NCBI GenBank assembly: GCA_021737565.1
Contig: JAIPDS010000006.1
Location: 1-61,513 of the forward strand
Reading direction: 5' to 3'
Origin: Desulfobacteraceae bacterium
GTDB lineage: Bacteria; Desulfobacterota; Desulfobacteria; Desulfobacterales; Desulfosalsimonadaceae
DNA length: 61,513 nucleotides
The notes beneath the pieces were generated by a model. The model was given only the letters and a program-made list of their open reading frames with translations, had not been told where the DNA came from and ran no database searches. The position numbers were made by a program, and so were the translations under genes. Positions within the stretch are counted from its first letter, which is position 1, and each line of letters starts with the position of its first letter. This document shows, piece after piece, positions 52,107-61,167 of the stretch.

Positions 52107-52868
52107 TTAATAGGTCCTTTCTTTTTCATCCACCATGGGTACGAAAAGAACCGGAAGGATTTGTTCCTTGATAAGTTCCCCACCCTTTTTTTTCAGAAGC
52201 ACAAGGTTCTGATCATAGTCCCGACCCACGGGAATCACCATGCGCCCGCCTTCAGCAAGCTGCTCTTTTAAGGGTTCGGGAATCTTTTCCGGGGCGCAGG
52301 TAACCACTATGGCGTCAAAAGGTGCATGCTCCGGCCAACCCTTGTACCCGTCGCCCGATCTGACGTGCACATTTTCATAGCTCAGCTTTGACAATGTCCT
52401 GCTTGCGGATTCAGCCAGGGATTCGATTATTTCAATCGTGTATACCTGCTCGCAGAGTTCTGCGAGAATTGCCGCCTGGTAGCCGGAACCGGTACCTATT
52501 TCCAGAACCCGGTCGGTTTTTTCCGGTTCAATGCTTTTAGTCATCAGGGCCACTATGTAAGGCTGGGAAATTGTCTGACCTTCTCCGATGGGAAGGGGCC
52601 GGTCCTGGTAAGCGTACTTTCTGAGGCTTTCAGGGATAAATTCATGCCGCGGGACCTTTTTAAATGCGGCAAGGATTTTCGGATCCTTGATTCCCCTTGC
52701 CCTGAGCTGCTGTTGTACCATTTCCATTCTCTGCTGCCGGAAATTTAGCTCGTTTTCTTTTTTGGAACCGTTTGCACCAGTGCCGAACGTGTGTGTGCTC
52801 CCTGCAATAAAAAATATAACCGCAAGAGCAAAAATCAGCAACGGCAGAATAGTCAGGGATTTATTCAT
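52107..52868 (-). CDS. pcm: Protein-L-isoaspartate O-methyltransferase, exported or anchored
   Basis: A 253-residue Pcm, which methylates L-isoaspartyl residues so that damaged proteins can be repaired. An N-terminal hydrophobic segment (about 4-26, LTILPLLIFALAVIFFIAGS) predicts export or membrane anchoring, unlike the cytosolic E. coli enzyme. The core has FIPESLRKYAYQDRPLPIGEGQTISQPYIVALMT, VLEIGTGSGYQAAILAEL (SAM motif I), DAIVVTCAPEKIPEPL and GGRMVIPVG. The ATG at 52868 with GGGGG just upstream is preferred over one five codons earlier. First gene of the 12.5-kb minus-strand block. Confidence 0.88.
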   Translation of the reverse strand: MNKSLTILPLLIFALAVIFFIAGSTHTFGTGANGSKKENELNFRQQRMEMVQQQLRARGIKDPKILAAFKKVPRHEFIPESLRKYAYQDRPLPIGEGQTISQPYIVALMTKSIEPEKTDRVLEIGTGSGYQAAILAELCEQVYTIEIIESLAESASRTLSKLSYENVHVRSGDGYKGWPEHAPFDAIVVTCAPEKIPEPLKEQLAEGGRMVIPVGRDYDQNLVLLKKKGGELIKEQILPVLFVPMVDEKERTY

Positions 52869-52994
52869 ATTGCCCCCGCTCATTTTTCTTTGCCTGTCCG
52901 GGAAAGATATTTTCCTTGGGCAGATAGTCGCAGATCTTCATGGAGTCCCGGCAGAAAAGGGTAAATGGCCAATAATACTAAGAAATACATATAT

Positions 52995-53023
52995 AATATA
53001 ACGGTCCGGACCTGCAAAGTCAA
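52995..53023 (-). promoter_or_regulatory. Minus-strand promoter upstream of pcm
   Basis: On the minus strand, TTGACT (53018-53023), 17-base spacer, TATATT (52995-53000), about 120 bases before pcm. It may drive the whole block down to the sirtuin gene, where gaps are short. Confidence 0.6.
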
Positions 53024-53071
53024 GGAGGAGGCGTTAAATCAGGGCATTTGCCGGAAACCCTGTGTTTCAGC

Positions 53072-53099
53072 TTGACAGGTACGGCCGTCCCATTATAAT
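53072..53099 (+). promoter_or_regulatory. Consensus promoter for the nfeD-floA genes
   Basis: Perfect TTGACA (53072-53077), 16-base spacer, perfect TATAAT (53094-53099). Expected transcription start is about 20 bases before the ATG at 53126, so the leader is very short. Confidence 0.7.
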
Positions 53100-53125
53100 T
53101 TAAAAAACTAAACTTGAGAAAATCA

Positions 53126-54613
53126 ATGAACCGCACTCCGATCCTGCAGCCAGCATGTATATTTTTCCTTTGCCTTGTCCTTGCCTGTACCGGGTGGCTT
53201 ATTGCCGGTCAGGCCAAAGGGGACGAATCAGGGAAAAAAGTTTTTGTGGTTCCCGTATCCGGGACTGTTGATCCCGGGATGGCAGCTTTTATAAAAAGGG
53301 TTCACAGGGAGAACTCAAAACATCCCGACTCAATTGTGATCCTGGAAATCGACACTCCGGGCGGCAGGGTGGATTCCGCCCTGGATATAGTCGATACCAT
53401 GCTGAAGTTTCCCAGGGGACAGACTATAGCTTATGTCTCTCCAATGGCTCTTTCGGCCGGAGCCATGATTGCCCTTTCGTGCAGCGATCTTGCAATGGCT
53501 CCGGGCAGCACCATAGGTGATGTGGCTCCTATCATGCAGACCGGTGAAGGCCCGAGGGAGCTGGGAGAGAAATTCCAGTCCCCGATCAGGGCCAAATTCA
53601 GGGCCCTGGCTGAAAGAAACGGTTATCCGGCAGCCCTTGTCGAGGCGATGGTGACCAAGGATAAAGAGGTCTTTGAGATAAAAACCGACAACGGAGAAAC
53701 TCTTTATCTTGATTCAGAGCAGTATGAGGATATGGTTCAAAATGAAGAAATTGCCATAATCTCCAAAAAGACAGTTGTGCCAAAGGGCGAACTTCTGACA
53801 ATGCACGACTCGGAAGCAATGTCATACGGCTTTTCCAGCATGACAGCCGAATCCCTGGAAGCCGTGCTTGAGAAGTTCGGGCTTTCCGATTATGAGCTGA
53901 GACGGATCGAACCGACCTGGTCGGAGACGATGACCAGGTTTATTGACAAAATAGCGCCCATTCTCGTGTTGATCGGGCTTATAGGCCTTTACATTGAAGT
54001 TAAGGCCCCCGGCTTCGGCCTGCCCGGGGCCGTGGGGGTGCTGTGTCTTTCCCTGGTTTTTTTCAGCCAGTATCTTGCAGGACTGGCTGATTACACAGAA
54101 TTTTTCATTCTGGTTACAGGTATTGTTCTTATAGGAGTCGAGGTCTTTGTGCTGCCCGGTTTCGGTATAGCCGGTTTTGCCGGAATGGTGCTTATTGTCA
54201 TCGGAATTATTCTTGCTATGCAGGATTTTGTTTTACCAGACCCCTCTCTTCCCTGGCAGAAAGATATACTGCTCGAAAACGGCATCAGGGTTCTGGGATC
54301 ATATGTTTTGGCCATGATAGCCGGGCTTGTGTTTATCCGTTATGTCATGCCCAGGATTCCAAGCAGCCGGGAAGGCCCTTACCTGGCCTCCTCCCTGAAG
54401 GGCGCAAAGGCGGAAACCCGCGAGACCGGCATGGTCAGGCCCGGTGATACCGGAGTGGCGATAACCTTCCTTAGACCTTCGGGCAAGGCGGAGATAAACA
54501 ATGAAATGTTTGACGTGATTACCGAGAATCAGTTCATAGATAAGGACACCCCCGTAAAGGTCATTGATATTCGCGGCAACCGTATCATTGTTGACAGAAG
54601 GGAGCCTGAATGA
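53126..54613 (+). CDS. Membrane-bound serine protease of the NfeD/ClpP class
   Basis: A 495-residue long-form NfeD protein. A signal peptide (about 8-28) leads to a ClpP-class Ser-Lys protease domain (about 38-240) with EIDTPGGRVDSALDIVDTM and the nucleophile region YVSPMALSAGAMIALSCSDLAMAPGSTIGDVAPI. Four or more transmembrane helices (about 280-430) and a cytoplasmic OB-like NfeD domain (GDTGVAITFLRPSGKAEINNEMFDVITENQFIDKDTPVKVIDIRGNRIIVDR) follow. It works with stomatin/flotillin-type proteins. I chose the ATG at 53126; a TTG 12 bases earlier is also in frame. It overlaps the next gene by 4 bases. Confidence 0.92.
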   Translation: MNRTPILQPACIFFLCLVLACTGWLIAGQAKGDESGKKVFVVPVSGTVDPGMAAFIKRVHRENSKHPDSIVILEIDTPGGRVDSALDIVDTMLKFPRGQTIAYVSPMALSAGAMIALSCSDLAMAPGSTIGDVAPIMQTGEGPRELGEKFQSPIRAKFRALAERNGYPAALVEAMVTKDKEVFEIKTDNGETLYLDSEQYEDMVQNEEIAIISKKTVVPKGELLTMHDSEAMSYGFSSMTAESLEAVLEKFGLSDYELRRIEPTWSETMTRFIDKIAPILVLIGLIGLYIEVKAPGFGLPGAVGVLCLSLVFFSQYLAGLADYTEFFILVTGIVLIGVEVFVLPGFGIAGFAGMVLIVIGIILAMQDFVLPDPSLPWQKDILLENGIRVLGSYVLAMIAGLVFIRYVMPRIPSSREGPYLASSLKGAKAETRETGMVRPGDTGVAITFLRPSGKAEINNEMFDVITENQFIDKDTPVKVIDIRGNRIIVDRREPE

Positions 54614-55086
54614 TCCAGCCTTACATTATTCCGGTTATTCTCCAGGTTGCGGGACTTGCGGTGCTTCTCGCTGAAGTGATGCTACCCTCGGGGGGGCTGC
54701 TCACGGTTGTTGCAGCCGGATGCCTTGGGTATTCGCTTTATATGGTATTTGCCGATATTTCCGCTTTTTCCGGAATGATATTTGTAATGGCCGATATCGT
54801 GATTCTGCCGGTGGTGCTTATTGCAGGATTAAAGCTTCTTGCAAAATCGCCTTTTGCCCTTAAGTCCGAGCTTTCCAGCAAAAGCGGGTATGCCTCCTAT
54901 GATGAAAACACCTCGGAGTATGTGGGCAAACAAGGCACGGCTGCAACCAATCTGCGGCCTGCGGGCACCGCCATAATAAACGGCAAACGTGTGGACGTTG
55001 TCACCAGGGGTGACTACATTGAAAAGGGCGCGGAAATAAAGGTCACCGCGGTTGAAGGCGCCCGCATAGTTGTTAGGAAGAAATAA
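54610..55086 (+). CDS. Short NfeD-family protein
   Basis: 158 residues: two or three membrane helices (about 5-25, 31-51, 57-78) and a C-terminal OB-fold NfeD domain (GKQGTAATNLRPAGTAIINGKRVDVVTRGDYIEKGAEIKVTAVEGARIVVRK). It overlaps the upstream long NfeD by 4 bases and lies before floA; short NfeD proteins next to flotillin-like genes are partners in membrane microdomains. Confidence 0.9.
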   Translation: MIQPYIIPVILQVAGLAVLLAEVMLPSGGLLTVVAAGCLGYSLYMVFADISAFSGMIFVMADIVILPVVLIAGLKLLAKSPFALKSELSSKSGYASYDENTSEYVGKQGTAATNLRPAGTAIINGKRVDVVTRGDYIEKGAEIKVTAVEGARIVVRKK

Positions 55087-55096
55087 ATGCAAGGCA

Positions 55097-55198
55097 CAAA
55101 GTTCAAGCTGCAAGGGCCTGGAATGAAGACTGCTTTAAATCCTTATTTCCTGGATCTTGAACCCTGTACCTTGAACTTTGAACTTTGAACTTTGAACC
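55097..55198. repeat. Heptamer tandem repeat and inverted repeat before floA
   Basis: TTGAACT is repeated three times with a fourth copy ending TTGAACC (55171-55198). CAAAGTTCAAG at 55097-55107 is the perfect complement of CTTGAACTTTG at 55170-55180, so the message between nfeD and floA can fold into a large hairpin. The stretch otherwise carries no gene. Confidence 0.7.
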
Positions 55199-55216
55199 TT
55201 ATTTTAAGGGGGATTT

Positions 55217-56209
55217 ATGTCTGCTCAATACATTATTCTTATAATACTTGTCATCGTGCTGATCGTGCTTCTTTATTTCATCGGATCGGCCATATCCCTC
55301 TGGGTCCAGGCCCTGGTTTCCGGAGCCAGCATCGGGCTTTTCAACATTATTTTCATGCGCCTTCGCAAAATTTCCCCCAAGCTTATAGTGAATGCCAAGA
55401 TTATGGCTGTAAAGGCGGGCCTTGAGATATCCACAAACGACCTTGAATCCCATTTTCTTGCAGGTGGAGATGTTATGCGCGTGGTTCAGGCCCTGATTGC
55501 CGCTGACAAGGCAAATATTGATCTCAAGTTCAACCGGGCCGCGGCAATTGATCTTGCCGGCAGAAACGTGCTGGAAGCCGTGCAGATGAGCGTGAATCCA
55601 AAAGTCATTGAAACCCCCATGGTTGCGGCAATGGCCAAGGACGGCATTCAGCTCAAGGCCATCTCAAGGGTAACGGTGCGCGCCAACATAGACCGCCTGG
55701 TGGGAGGCGCCGGGGAGGAAACCATACTGGCCAGGGTGGGCGAAGGCATTGTCACCACCATAGGCTCGTCTGACAGCCATAAAAACGTTCTTGAAAACCC
55801 CGACTCAATATCAAAGCGGGTGCTGGAAAAAGGGCTTGATGCCGGTACAGCCTACGAAATCCTCTCCATTGACATCGCGGACGTGGATGTTGGTAAAAAC
55901 ATCGGTGCGGAGCTTGAGACAGACCGGGCCGAGGCTGACAAAAAGATTGCCCAGGCCAAGGCCGAGGAACGCCGTGCCATGGCCTATGCAGCAGAACAGG
56001 AGATGCGCGCCAAGGTACAGGAGATGCGCGCCAAGGTCGTGGAAAACGAGGCCCAGGTTCCCATTGCCATGGCAGAAGCTCTTCGCTCCGGAAATATAGG
56101 AATTATGGATTATTACAGGTTTAAAAACATCCAGGCAGACACCCAGATGCGCGACAGCATAGGCGGCAGTGGAGAAGGCGACGGACAGGACGACGAAACC
56201 GAAGAATAA
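55217..56209 (+). CDS. floA: Flotillin-like protein FloA
   Basis: A 330-residue SPFH protein of the FloA/YqfA type. One N-terminal membrane helix (about 3-25) and a hairpin-like hydrophobic stretch precede the SPFH domain ([56 protein letters not shown]), then an Ala/Glu-rich coiled coil ([45 protein letters not shown]) with an [14 protein letters not shown] duplication, ending in an acidic tail. It organises membrane microdomains with NfeD. Confidence 0.93.
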   Translation: MSAQYIILIILVIVLIVLLYFIGSAISLWVQALVSGASIGLFNIIFMRLRKISPKLIVNAKIMAVKAGLEISTNDLESHFLAGGDVMRVVQALIAADKANIDLKFNRAAAIDLAGRNVLEAVQMSVNPKVIETPMVAAMAKDGIQLKAISRVTVRANIDRLVGGAGEETILARVGEGIVTTIGSSDSHKNVLENPDSISKRVLEKGLDAGTAYEILSIDIADVDVGKNIGAELETDRAEADKKIAQAKAEERRAMAYAAEQEMRAKVQEMRAKVVENEAQVPIAMAEALRSGNIGIMDYYRFKNIQADTQMRDSIGGSGEGDGQDDETEE

Positions 56210-56220
56210 TCCCGAAAAAC

Positions 56221-56238
56221 CCGGAATTTAAATTCCGG
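56221..56238. repeat. Perfect 18-bp palindrome after floA
   Basis: CCGGAATTTAAATTCCGG, self-complementary. It lies 12 bases after the floA stop. No T-run follows; it may be an mRNA-end hairpin or a protein site. A short fragment matching the dispersed repeats (CGTAAAAAGTCTGATT) begins at 56256. Confidence 0.55.
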
Positions 56239-56301
56239 AATGCAAAACATTCATGGATTCGTAAAAAGTCTGATTATAATACAAAAATAAAGGCGGGCAA
56301 T

Positions 56302-56889
56302 ATGGAAATCCTGTTCTTTCTGCTGGTACTTATCATAATTATTGTCAGCAATATAGCCAGGATGCAGAAAAAACAAAAAAATGCGGCTGCACAACAGAAT
56401 CAGCAGGAAACTACCGAAGAAATCCGGGAGACCGGCTGGAAAAAAAATCTTAGGGACCTGTTTGTGGAAATGCAGGGCGGGATTCAGGGAGATCCGCAGC
56501 AGAAACGCAGATCCGCATCCCGTGAAGGGCGTTTCGCCGGATGGGAGGACCTGCTGTCATCTAAAGATTCTGCCGGCAAAGAACCGGAAACAGCAGCCGA
56601 CCATGATAAACCAGGGCCTGCTGCCCGGCCGGAGCCTGGTTTTCAGAGGCATAGAAGCCGGACCCTGATCGAATCGCGCAGCAGAGAAGGCTGGACCCCG
56701 GAGGCAAGGATGGGAAAAACCCAAAGGCCGATCCCTGCGCCTCCGCTCGCGGGGATGGCGGGTGACGTCCGCAGGAAAGCCAGGTCTCTGCAGATTTCAA
56801 AAAAAGAGCTGCGCAAAGCGGTTATCTGGTACGAGGTTCTCGGTCCGCCCATGTCCCTGCGGGACCCTGAAAGGGAGATGTGGTTGTGA
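56302..56889 (+). CDS. Membrane-anchored unknown protein
   Basis: A 195-residue protein I do not recognise. A single N-terminal transmembrane helix (MEILFFLLVLIIIIVSNIA) is followed by a highly charged, Gln/Arg-rich, apparently disordered region and a C-terminal stretch, SLQISKKELRKAVIWYEVLGPPMSLRDPE, that looks like a short conserved element. RKAVIWYEVLGPP-type tails are found in uncharacterised proteins beside other flotillin or membrane genes, but I cannot name the family. It lies 93 bases after floA, on the same strand. Confidence 0.7.
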   Translation: MEILFFLLVLIIIIVSNIARMQKKQKNAAAQQNQQETTEEIRETGWKKNLRDLFVEMQGGIQGDPQQKRRSASREGRFAGWEDLLSSKDSAGKEPETAADHDKPGPAARPEPGFQRHRSRTLIESRSREGWTPEARMGKTQRPIPAPPLAGMAGDVRRKARSLQISKKELRKAVIWYEVLGPPMSLRDPEREMWL

Positions 56890-57018
56890 TTCAGGGGGTA
56901 TTTAACCCTTGAAAGCAATGCTAAAATCAGATATGGAAGTTGTTTTGAAATATTTTTCCCCGGAACCTGAGGTGAAAGTATAAATTAGGACAATTCAGAC
57001 AATTATCAGGAAAGCGCC

Positions 57019-59787
57019 ATGACAGAAAATCAAGTGACCATTAACGGAAACCGGTTTTCCTTCGAGCCCGGTGAGACCATCCTGGATGTGGCCCGCAGAA
57101 ACAGTATTGACATTCCCACCCTGTGTCACCTTAAAGGAGCCGCCCCCACCGGTGCATGCAGGGTATGCGTGGTGGAGGTGGAAAATGCCAGAAACCTGCT
57201 TCCTGCCTGCGCCACGCCGGCCCAGGCGGGCATGGTGATTCATACGGAATCGCCGGCGGTTGTAACTTCAAGGAAAATGACCATCGAGCTTCTGCTGGCC
57301 TCTGGAAATCATAACTGCGCAGTTCGGGAATCAGACGACACCGGCAGTTTTTCGGATTTTCAGCTCCGCGTGCAGCAATACGATCACAGCGACCGGCTTT
57401 GCCCGGTATGGGGAGACTGCAGGCTTCAGGACCTGGCCTACAGGTATCAGGTATCAGGTCGGGCTTTTCCGGCAACAGAAGTCAAGTACCCCCTGGAAAC
57501 CGTCAATCCCTTTATTGTCCGCGATTTTTCAAGGTGCATACTGTGCGGGCGGTGCGTTCAGGCCTGTAATGAAGTCCAGGTCAACAATGCCATAAACTTC
57601 GGTTATCGCGGCAAGGACAGCAAGATAGTTGCAGCCGGGGACCGGCCCTTAAAGGATTCGGACTGCGTGTTCTGCGGCGAATGCGTACAGGCCTGCCCGG
57701 TTGGCGCGCTGGTGGAAAAGGACGCCAAATACAGGTGGCGGCCCTGGGAGGAGGAGAAAGTCCGCACAACCTGCAGTTACTGCGGGGTGGGCTGCCAGAT
57801 AGAGCTGCACGTAAAAGACGATAAGGTGGTAAAGGTGACCGGCGCGGAAGGCGTGGCCCCGAATTACGGCAGCCTTTGCGTTAAGGGGAGGTTCGGATTC
57901 AAATTTATAAATTCGCCCGAGCGCCTGACCAGCCCGATGATTAAGGAAAACGGCGAGTTCCGCAGGGCCGAGTGGGATGAGGCCCTGGATCTGGTGGCCA
58001 GGCGCTTATCTGAAATAAAAGACACCTACGACCCGGACAGCCTTGGAGTGCTGACCTCGGCAAGGATAACCAACGAGGACAACTACATTGCCCAGAAATT
58101 CACCAGGGCGGTATTAAAGACAAACAACATAGATCACTGCGCCCGTCTCTGACATTCCTCTACCGTGGCCGGTCTGGCCGCAGCGTTTGGAAGCGGGGCG
58201 ATGACCAACACCATCGCAGATGTGGAGCAGGCAGATGTTATCCTGGTAACCGGTTCAAACACAACTGAAAACCACCCTGTGATATCTTCGTTTGTCAAGC
58301 GGGCGGTGTCATTTAAAGGCACCAAGCTGATTCTTGTGGATCCCAGGCGTATAAAGCTTGCCGATTTCGCGGATAAATGGCTGAGACCGAATCCCGGCAC
58401 TGATGTTGCCTGGATAAACAGCCTGATCCACGTGATCATCAAGGAGGAGTTATACGACAAGGAGTTTGTGGAAGACCGGACCCAGGGGTTTGAAGCCCTT
58501 AAGGAAATGGTGGAAAAATTTAGCCCGGATTATGTCTCCGGGATTACCGGGATCCCGGCCGCACATATCATCGAGGCGGCCCGGCTGTATGCCGGCGCGG
58601 AAAAGGCAGCGATTTTATACTGCATGGGCATAACACAGCACGTCTCCGGCACAGACAATGTCAAGTCCCTGGCAAACCTGGCCATGATATGCGGCAACCT
58701 GGGCATGCCCGGAACAGGGGTTAACCCGCTGCGGGGACAGAATAATGTTCAGGGCGCATGCGACATGGGCGGCCTGCCCAATGTGTTTACCGCCTATCAG
58801 AAAGTCACGGACGACGATATTGTAAAGAAGATTGAAAAATCCTGGAACGTTTCAGGGCTTTCAAATAAACCCGGTCTGCCTGTAACAGAGATGATCCCCG
58901 CAGCCCATTCCGGCGATATTAAAGCGCTTTACATCATAGGGGAAAATCCGCTGGTCTCTGATCCTGACTTAAACCACGTGGAAGAAAGCCTGGATAATTT
59001 CGATTTTATGGTTGTGCAGGACATCTTTATGACCGAGACCGCTCAAAAGGCTGACGTGGTGCTCCCAAGCTTCTGTTTTGCCGAAAAGGACGGAACCTTT
59101 ACCAACACAGAGCGCAGGGTGCAGCGGGTCAGAAAGGCGGTTACCGCCCCCGGGGCGGCCAGGGACGACTGGAGGATAATTGCAGGTATATCCCGCCGCA
59201 TGGGCTTTGCCATGGAATATGCCAATGCGTCCGAAATTTTTGACGAACTGACCCTGGTTACTCCTTCTTATGCGGGGATAACCTATGAGCGCATAGAAGA
59301 AGAAGGCCTGCACTGGCCGTGTCCGACCGCCGATCATCCGGGAACGCCTGTTCTGCACTCCCGGGGGTTTCCCATCGGCAAGGGTGTTTTGCATGCAATA
59401 GACTATATTCCGCCCGCAGAGCAGGTCGATGATGAATACCCGCTTTACCTTACCACCGGCAGGGTGCTTTACCAGTATCACACCAGAAGCATGACAGGCC
59501 GGACAGACGGGCTAAACGAGCGCGCTCCTGAAAGCTTTGTTGAAATTTCACCTGCCGATGCTGAAAAATACGGGTTAAAAGACGGAGACAGGGTGAGAAT
59601 CGCTTCCAGGCGTGGCGAGATTGTGGCCAGGATGACGGTTTCTGAAAAAGCGGTTGACGGTACGGTATTTATACCGTTTCATTATGCTGAAGCAGCGGCA
59701 AACCGCCTGACCAATTCGGCCCTGGACCCGGTCTCCAAAATTCCGGAATACAAGGTGTGTGCTGTTAAGCTTTCGAGTGCGGCATAA
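57019..59787 (+). CDS. fdhA: Formate dehydrogenase catalytic subunit, selenocysteine-containing
   Basis: One 922-residue gene interrupted by an in-frame TGA at 58150-58152 (Sec378), in CARL-Sec-HSSTVAGL, the active-site context of Sec formate dehydrogenases. Domains: [2Fe-2S] (Cys36, 47, 50, 64); a His/Cys [4Fe-4S] region (HNC...CPVWGDC); two ferredoxin motifs (CILCGRCVQAC, CVFCGECVQAC); the molybdopterin oxidoreductase [4Fe-4S] motif CSYCGVGC; the Mo/W-bisPGD core; and a C-terminal molydopterin dinucleotide-binding domain (YPLYLTTGRVLYQYHTRSMTGR). Oxidises formate or reduces CO2. The NuoG-like N terminus implies an electron-transfer complex. AGGAAAG precedes the ATG. A two-gene reading would be wrong. 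Confidence 0.95.
58153..58185 (+). promoter_or_regulatory. SECIS element of fdhA
   Basis: GGCC (58167-58170) pairs with GGCC (58176-58179) around the loop GGTCT; wobble and further pairs extend it (T66-G80, G65-C81). The loop begins 18 nt after the UGA, exactly as I count for E. coli fdhF, and GGUCU is the SelB-contacting loop there. Confidence 0.88.
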
Positions 59788-59792
59788 TCAAT

Positions 59793-60290
59793 TTACCACT
59801 TATTTATTATTTCGTGGCCGCGCTGCCTGGCTATTTCATCCTGCAATTCCTGGAACTGGGTGCCTACCGAGGTCATTGTGTACTGCATTACCGTGAATCC
59901 GATCTCCGGCTGGTTTTCAAAAAGTTTTTCCAGGTCTGCTTTATTGAATTTGAGCAGTCTGCAGCGCCTGGAGGCGCAGTAGCCTGATAACCGGTATTTG
60001 TAAGGGGGGACAAAGCAGGTCCACCCGAATGCCTGTGCCGCTGAAACAAAGGCTACGCAATCGCGTCTTTCATGCTGTACTTTCTGTACTTTGCTGCCGA
60101 CGGGCCCACAGCGAAGTTCAACTTCCCCGTCTGTAACAATCCACAGGTGCTCGGCGGGATTTCCCTGTTTGAAGATGCATTCGCCCTTTTTGTATTCCGC
60201 GGATTCGGCGACATTCCCGATTTCGGCCAGTTGCCGGTCGCTCAGATCCTTAAACATTTCCACCCGGTCCATAAATTCCAGGCTGATCAT
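59793..60290 (-). CDS. Cyclic-nucleotide-binding domain protein, no DNA-binding domain
   Basis: A 165-residue protein with one Crp-type nucleotide-binding fold (FKDLSDRQLAEIGNVAESAEYKKGECIFKQGNPAEHLWIVTDGEVELR, then FGWTCFVPPYKYRLSGYCASRRCRLLKF). The phosphate-binding cassette is altered (no RxA), so cAMP binding is doubtful. It lacks a helix-turn-helix. It pairs with a second, similar gene (overlap 4 bases) and converges on fdhA 5 bases away. Such proteins sit beside Fdh, Hdr and Hnd genes in sulfate reducers; probably a regulator or sensor of that redox complex. Confidence 0.82.
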   Translation of the reverse strand: MISLEFMDRVEMFKDLSDRQLAEIGNVAESAEYKKGECIFKQGNPAEHLWIVTDGEVELRCGPVGSKVQKVQHERRDCVAFVSAAQAFGWTCFVPPYKYRLSGYCASRRCRLLKFNKADLEKLFENQPEIGFTVMQYTMTSVGTQFQELQDEIARQRGHEIINKW

Positions 60291-60763
60291 AACGGACTCC
60301 CTGTTTCCGCCCTGGCCTGCAGGTGCTCGAAACGGTTTCCAACCACGCGGATCATGGCCGAGAGCACCCTGTAGCCAAGCTCCGGATTGTTCTTAAGGTG
60401 TTCCAGGAAATCCTCGCCGTTTATCCGTATTACCTCGCAGGCATCTGAGGCGCAGTAGGCTGAAAGTTTATACCTGTATGGCGGAACAAGGCTGGACCAG
60501 CCGAGTATCCCGGTTGCCGAAAGGGTTGATACAGTCTGGGCTTCGGTGGTGTCTTTTGCCGGCAGTTCAAATCGAAGGTCAATTTCGCCTGATGCAACAA
60601 TACGGAGACTGTCGGCGCTCTCGCCTTCCCTGAAAAGGCGCTGATCTTTTTCCAGTTTCTCAATGGTGCCAAATTCTGCGATCCGTCCGATTTCCTCGTC
60701 CCTAAGAGAACGGAATGGCACTGTTTTTTTGAGTATGGAAGCAAGCCTGTCCTTGCCTGTCAT
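60287..60763 (-). CDS. Second cyclic-nucleotide-binding domain protein
   Basis: A 158-residue paralogue of the neighbour (FRSLRDEEIGRIAEFGTIEKLEKDQRLFREGESADSLRIVASGEIDLRFELP, ILGWSSLVPPYRYKLSAYCASDACEVIRINGEDF). Both share GW-x-x-x-VPPYxYxLSxYCAS, a conserved stretch in place of the usual phosphate cassette, so the pair probably binds something other than cAMP or acts as a scaffold. It overlaps the HndB-like gene by 4 bases. Confidence 0.82.
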   Translation of the reverse strand: MTGKDRLASILKKTVPFRSLRDEEIGRIAEFGTIEKLEKDQRLFREGESADSLRIVASGEIDLRFELPAKDTTEAQTVSTLSATGILGWSSLVPPYRYKLSAYCASDACEVIRINGEDFLEHLKNNPELGYRVLSAMIRVVGNRFEHLQARAETGSPL

Positions 60764-61167
60764 TGCCCCTCCCGGGCCGGTTCGGATTCGGGCTCAGCGG
60801 CGGGGACCTCGACGGTATCTTCATGCTGAACCTCGCCGTTTATCACGTGGCGTTGAAATATCCGGCGTGCTTTTTCCGCGTCAACCTCCCGGTAGACAAC
60901 GGGTTGGCCGCCCATGATATCAACCGTGATATTGGGTTCTGTTTCGCATATGCCAAGGCAGTCGCCTGCAAAAATGTGAATGTCTTGCCTGCCCGCTTTT
61001 TTGATTTCTTCAAGCAGTGCCTTCATGACGTCCCTTGCGCCGGCCTCCAGGCCGCAGTCTCCGATATGCACGGTAATGCGGGCGGTAGACTCCTGCCTGC
61101 GAAGTGCGATTCTGCCCCGGGTTTTTTCTTTTATCTTCTGCAGATCTTCCACGGTAATCCTGCCCAT
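60760..61167 (-). CDS. HndB-like [2Fe-2S] thioredoxin-fold protein
   Basis: A 135-residue protein with the thioredoxin-like ferredoxin fold. The iron-sulfur region is GDCGLEAGARDVMKALLEEIKK and FAGDCLGICETEPNITVDIMGGQPVVYREVDAEKARRIFQRH, the HndB/NuoE-C pattern with three visible cluster cysteines. HndB is a small subunit of NADP-reducing hydrogenases or formate dehydrogenases, usually followed by NuoF-type flavoprotein genes; here the downstream genes are two cNMP-binding proteins and no NuoF is in the window. The start is ATG after AGGAA. Confidence 0.85.
   Translation of the reverse strand: MGRITVEDLQKIKEKTRGRIALRRQESTARITVHIGDCGLEAGARDVMKALLEEIKKAGRQDIHIFAGDCLGICETEPNITVDIMGGQPVVYREVDAEKARRIFQRHVINGEVQHEDTVEVPAAEPESEPAREGQ

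Noticed and set aside
56887-56970. UGA at the end of the 56302-56889 gene as a possible Sec codon
   Set aside because: The downstream extension has no Cys-rich or conserved look and no suitable hairpin follows; it is treated as a normal stop.
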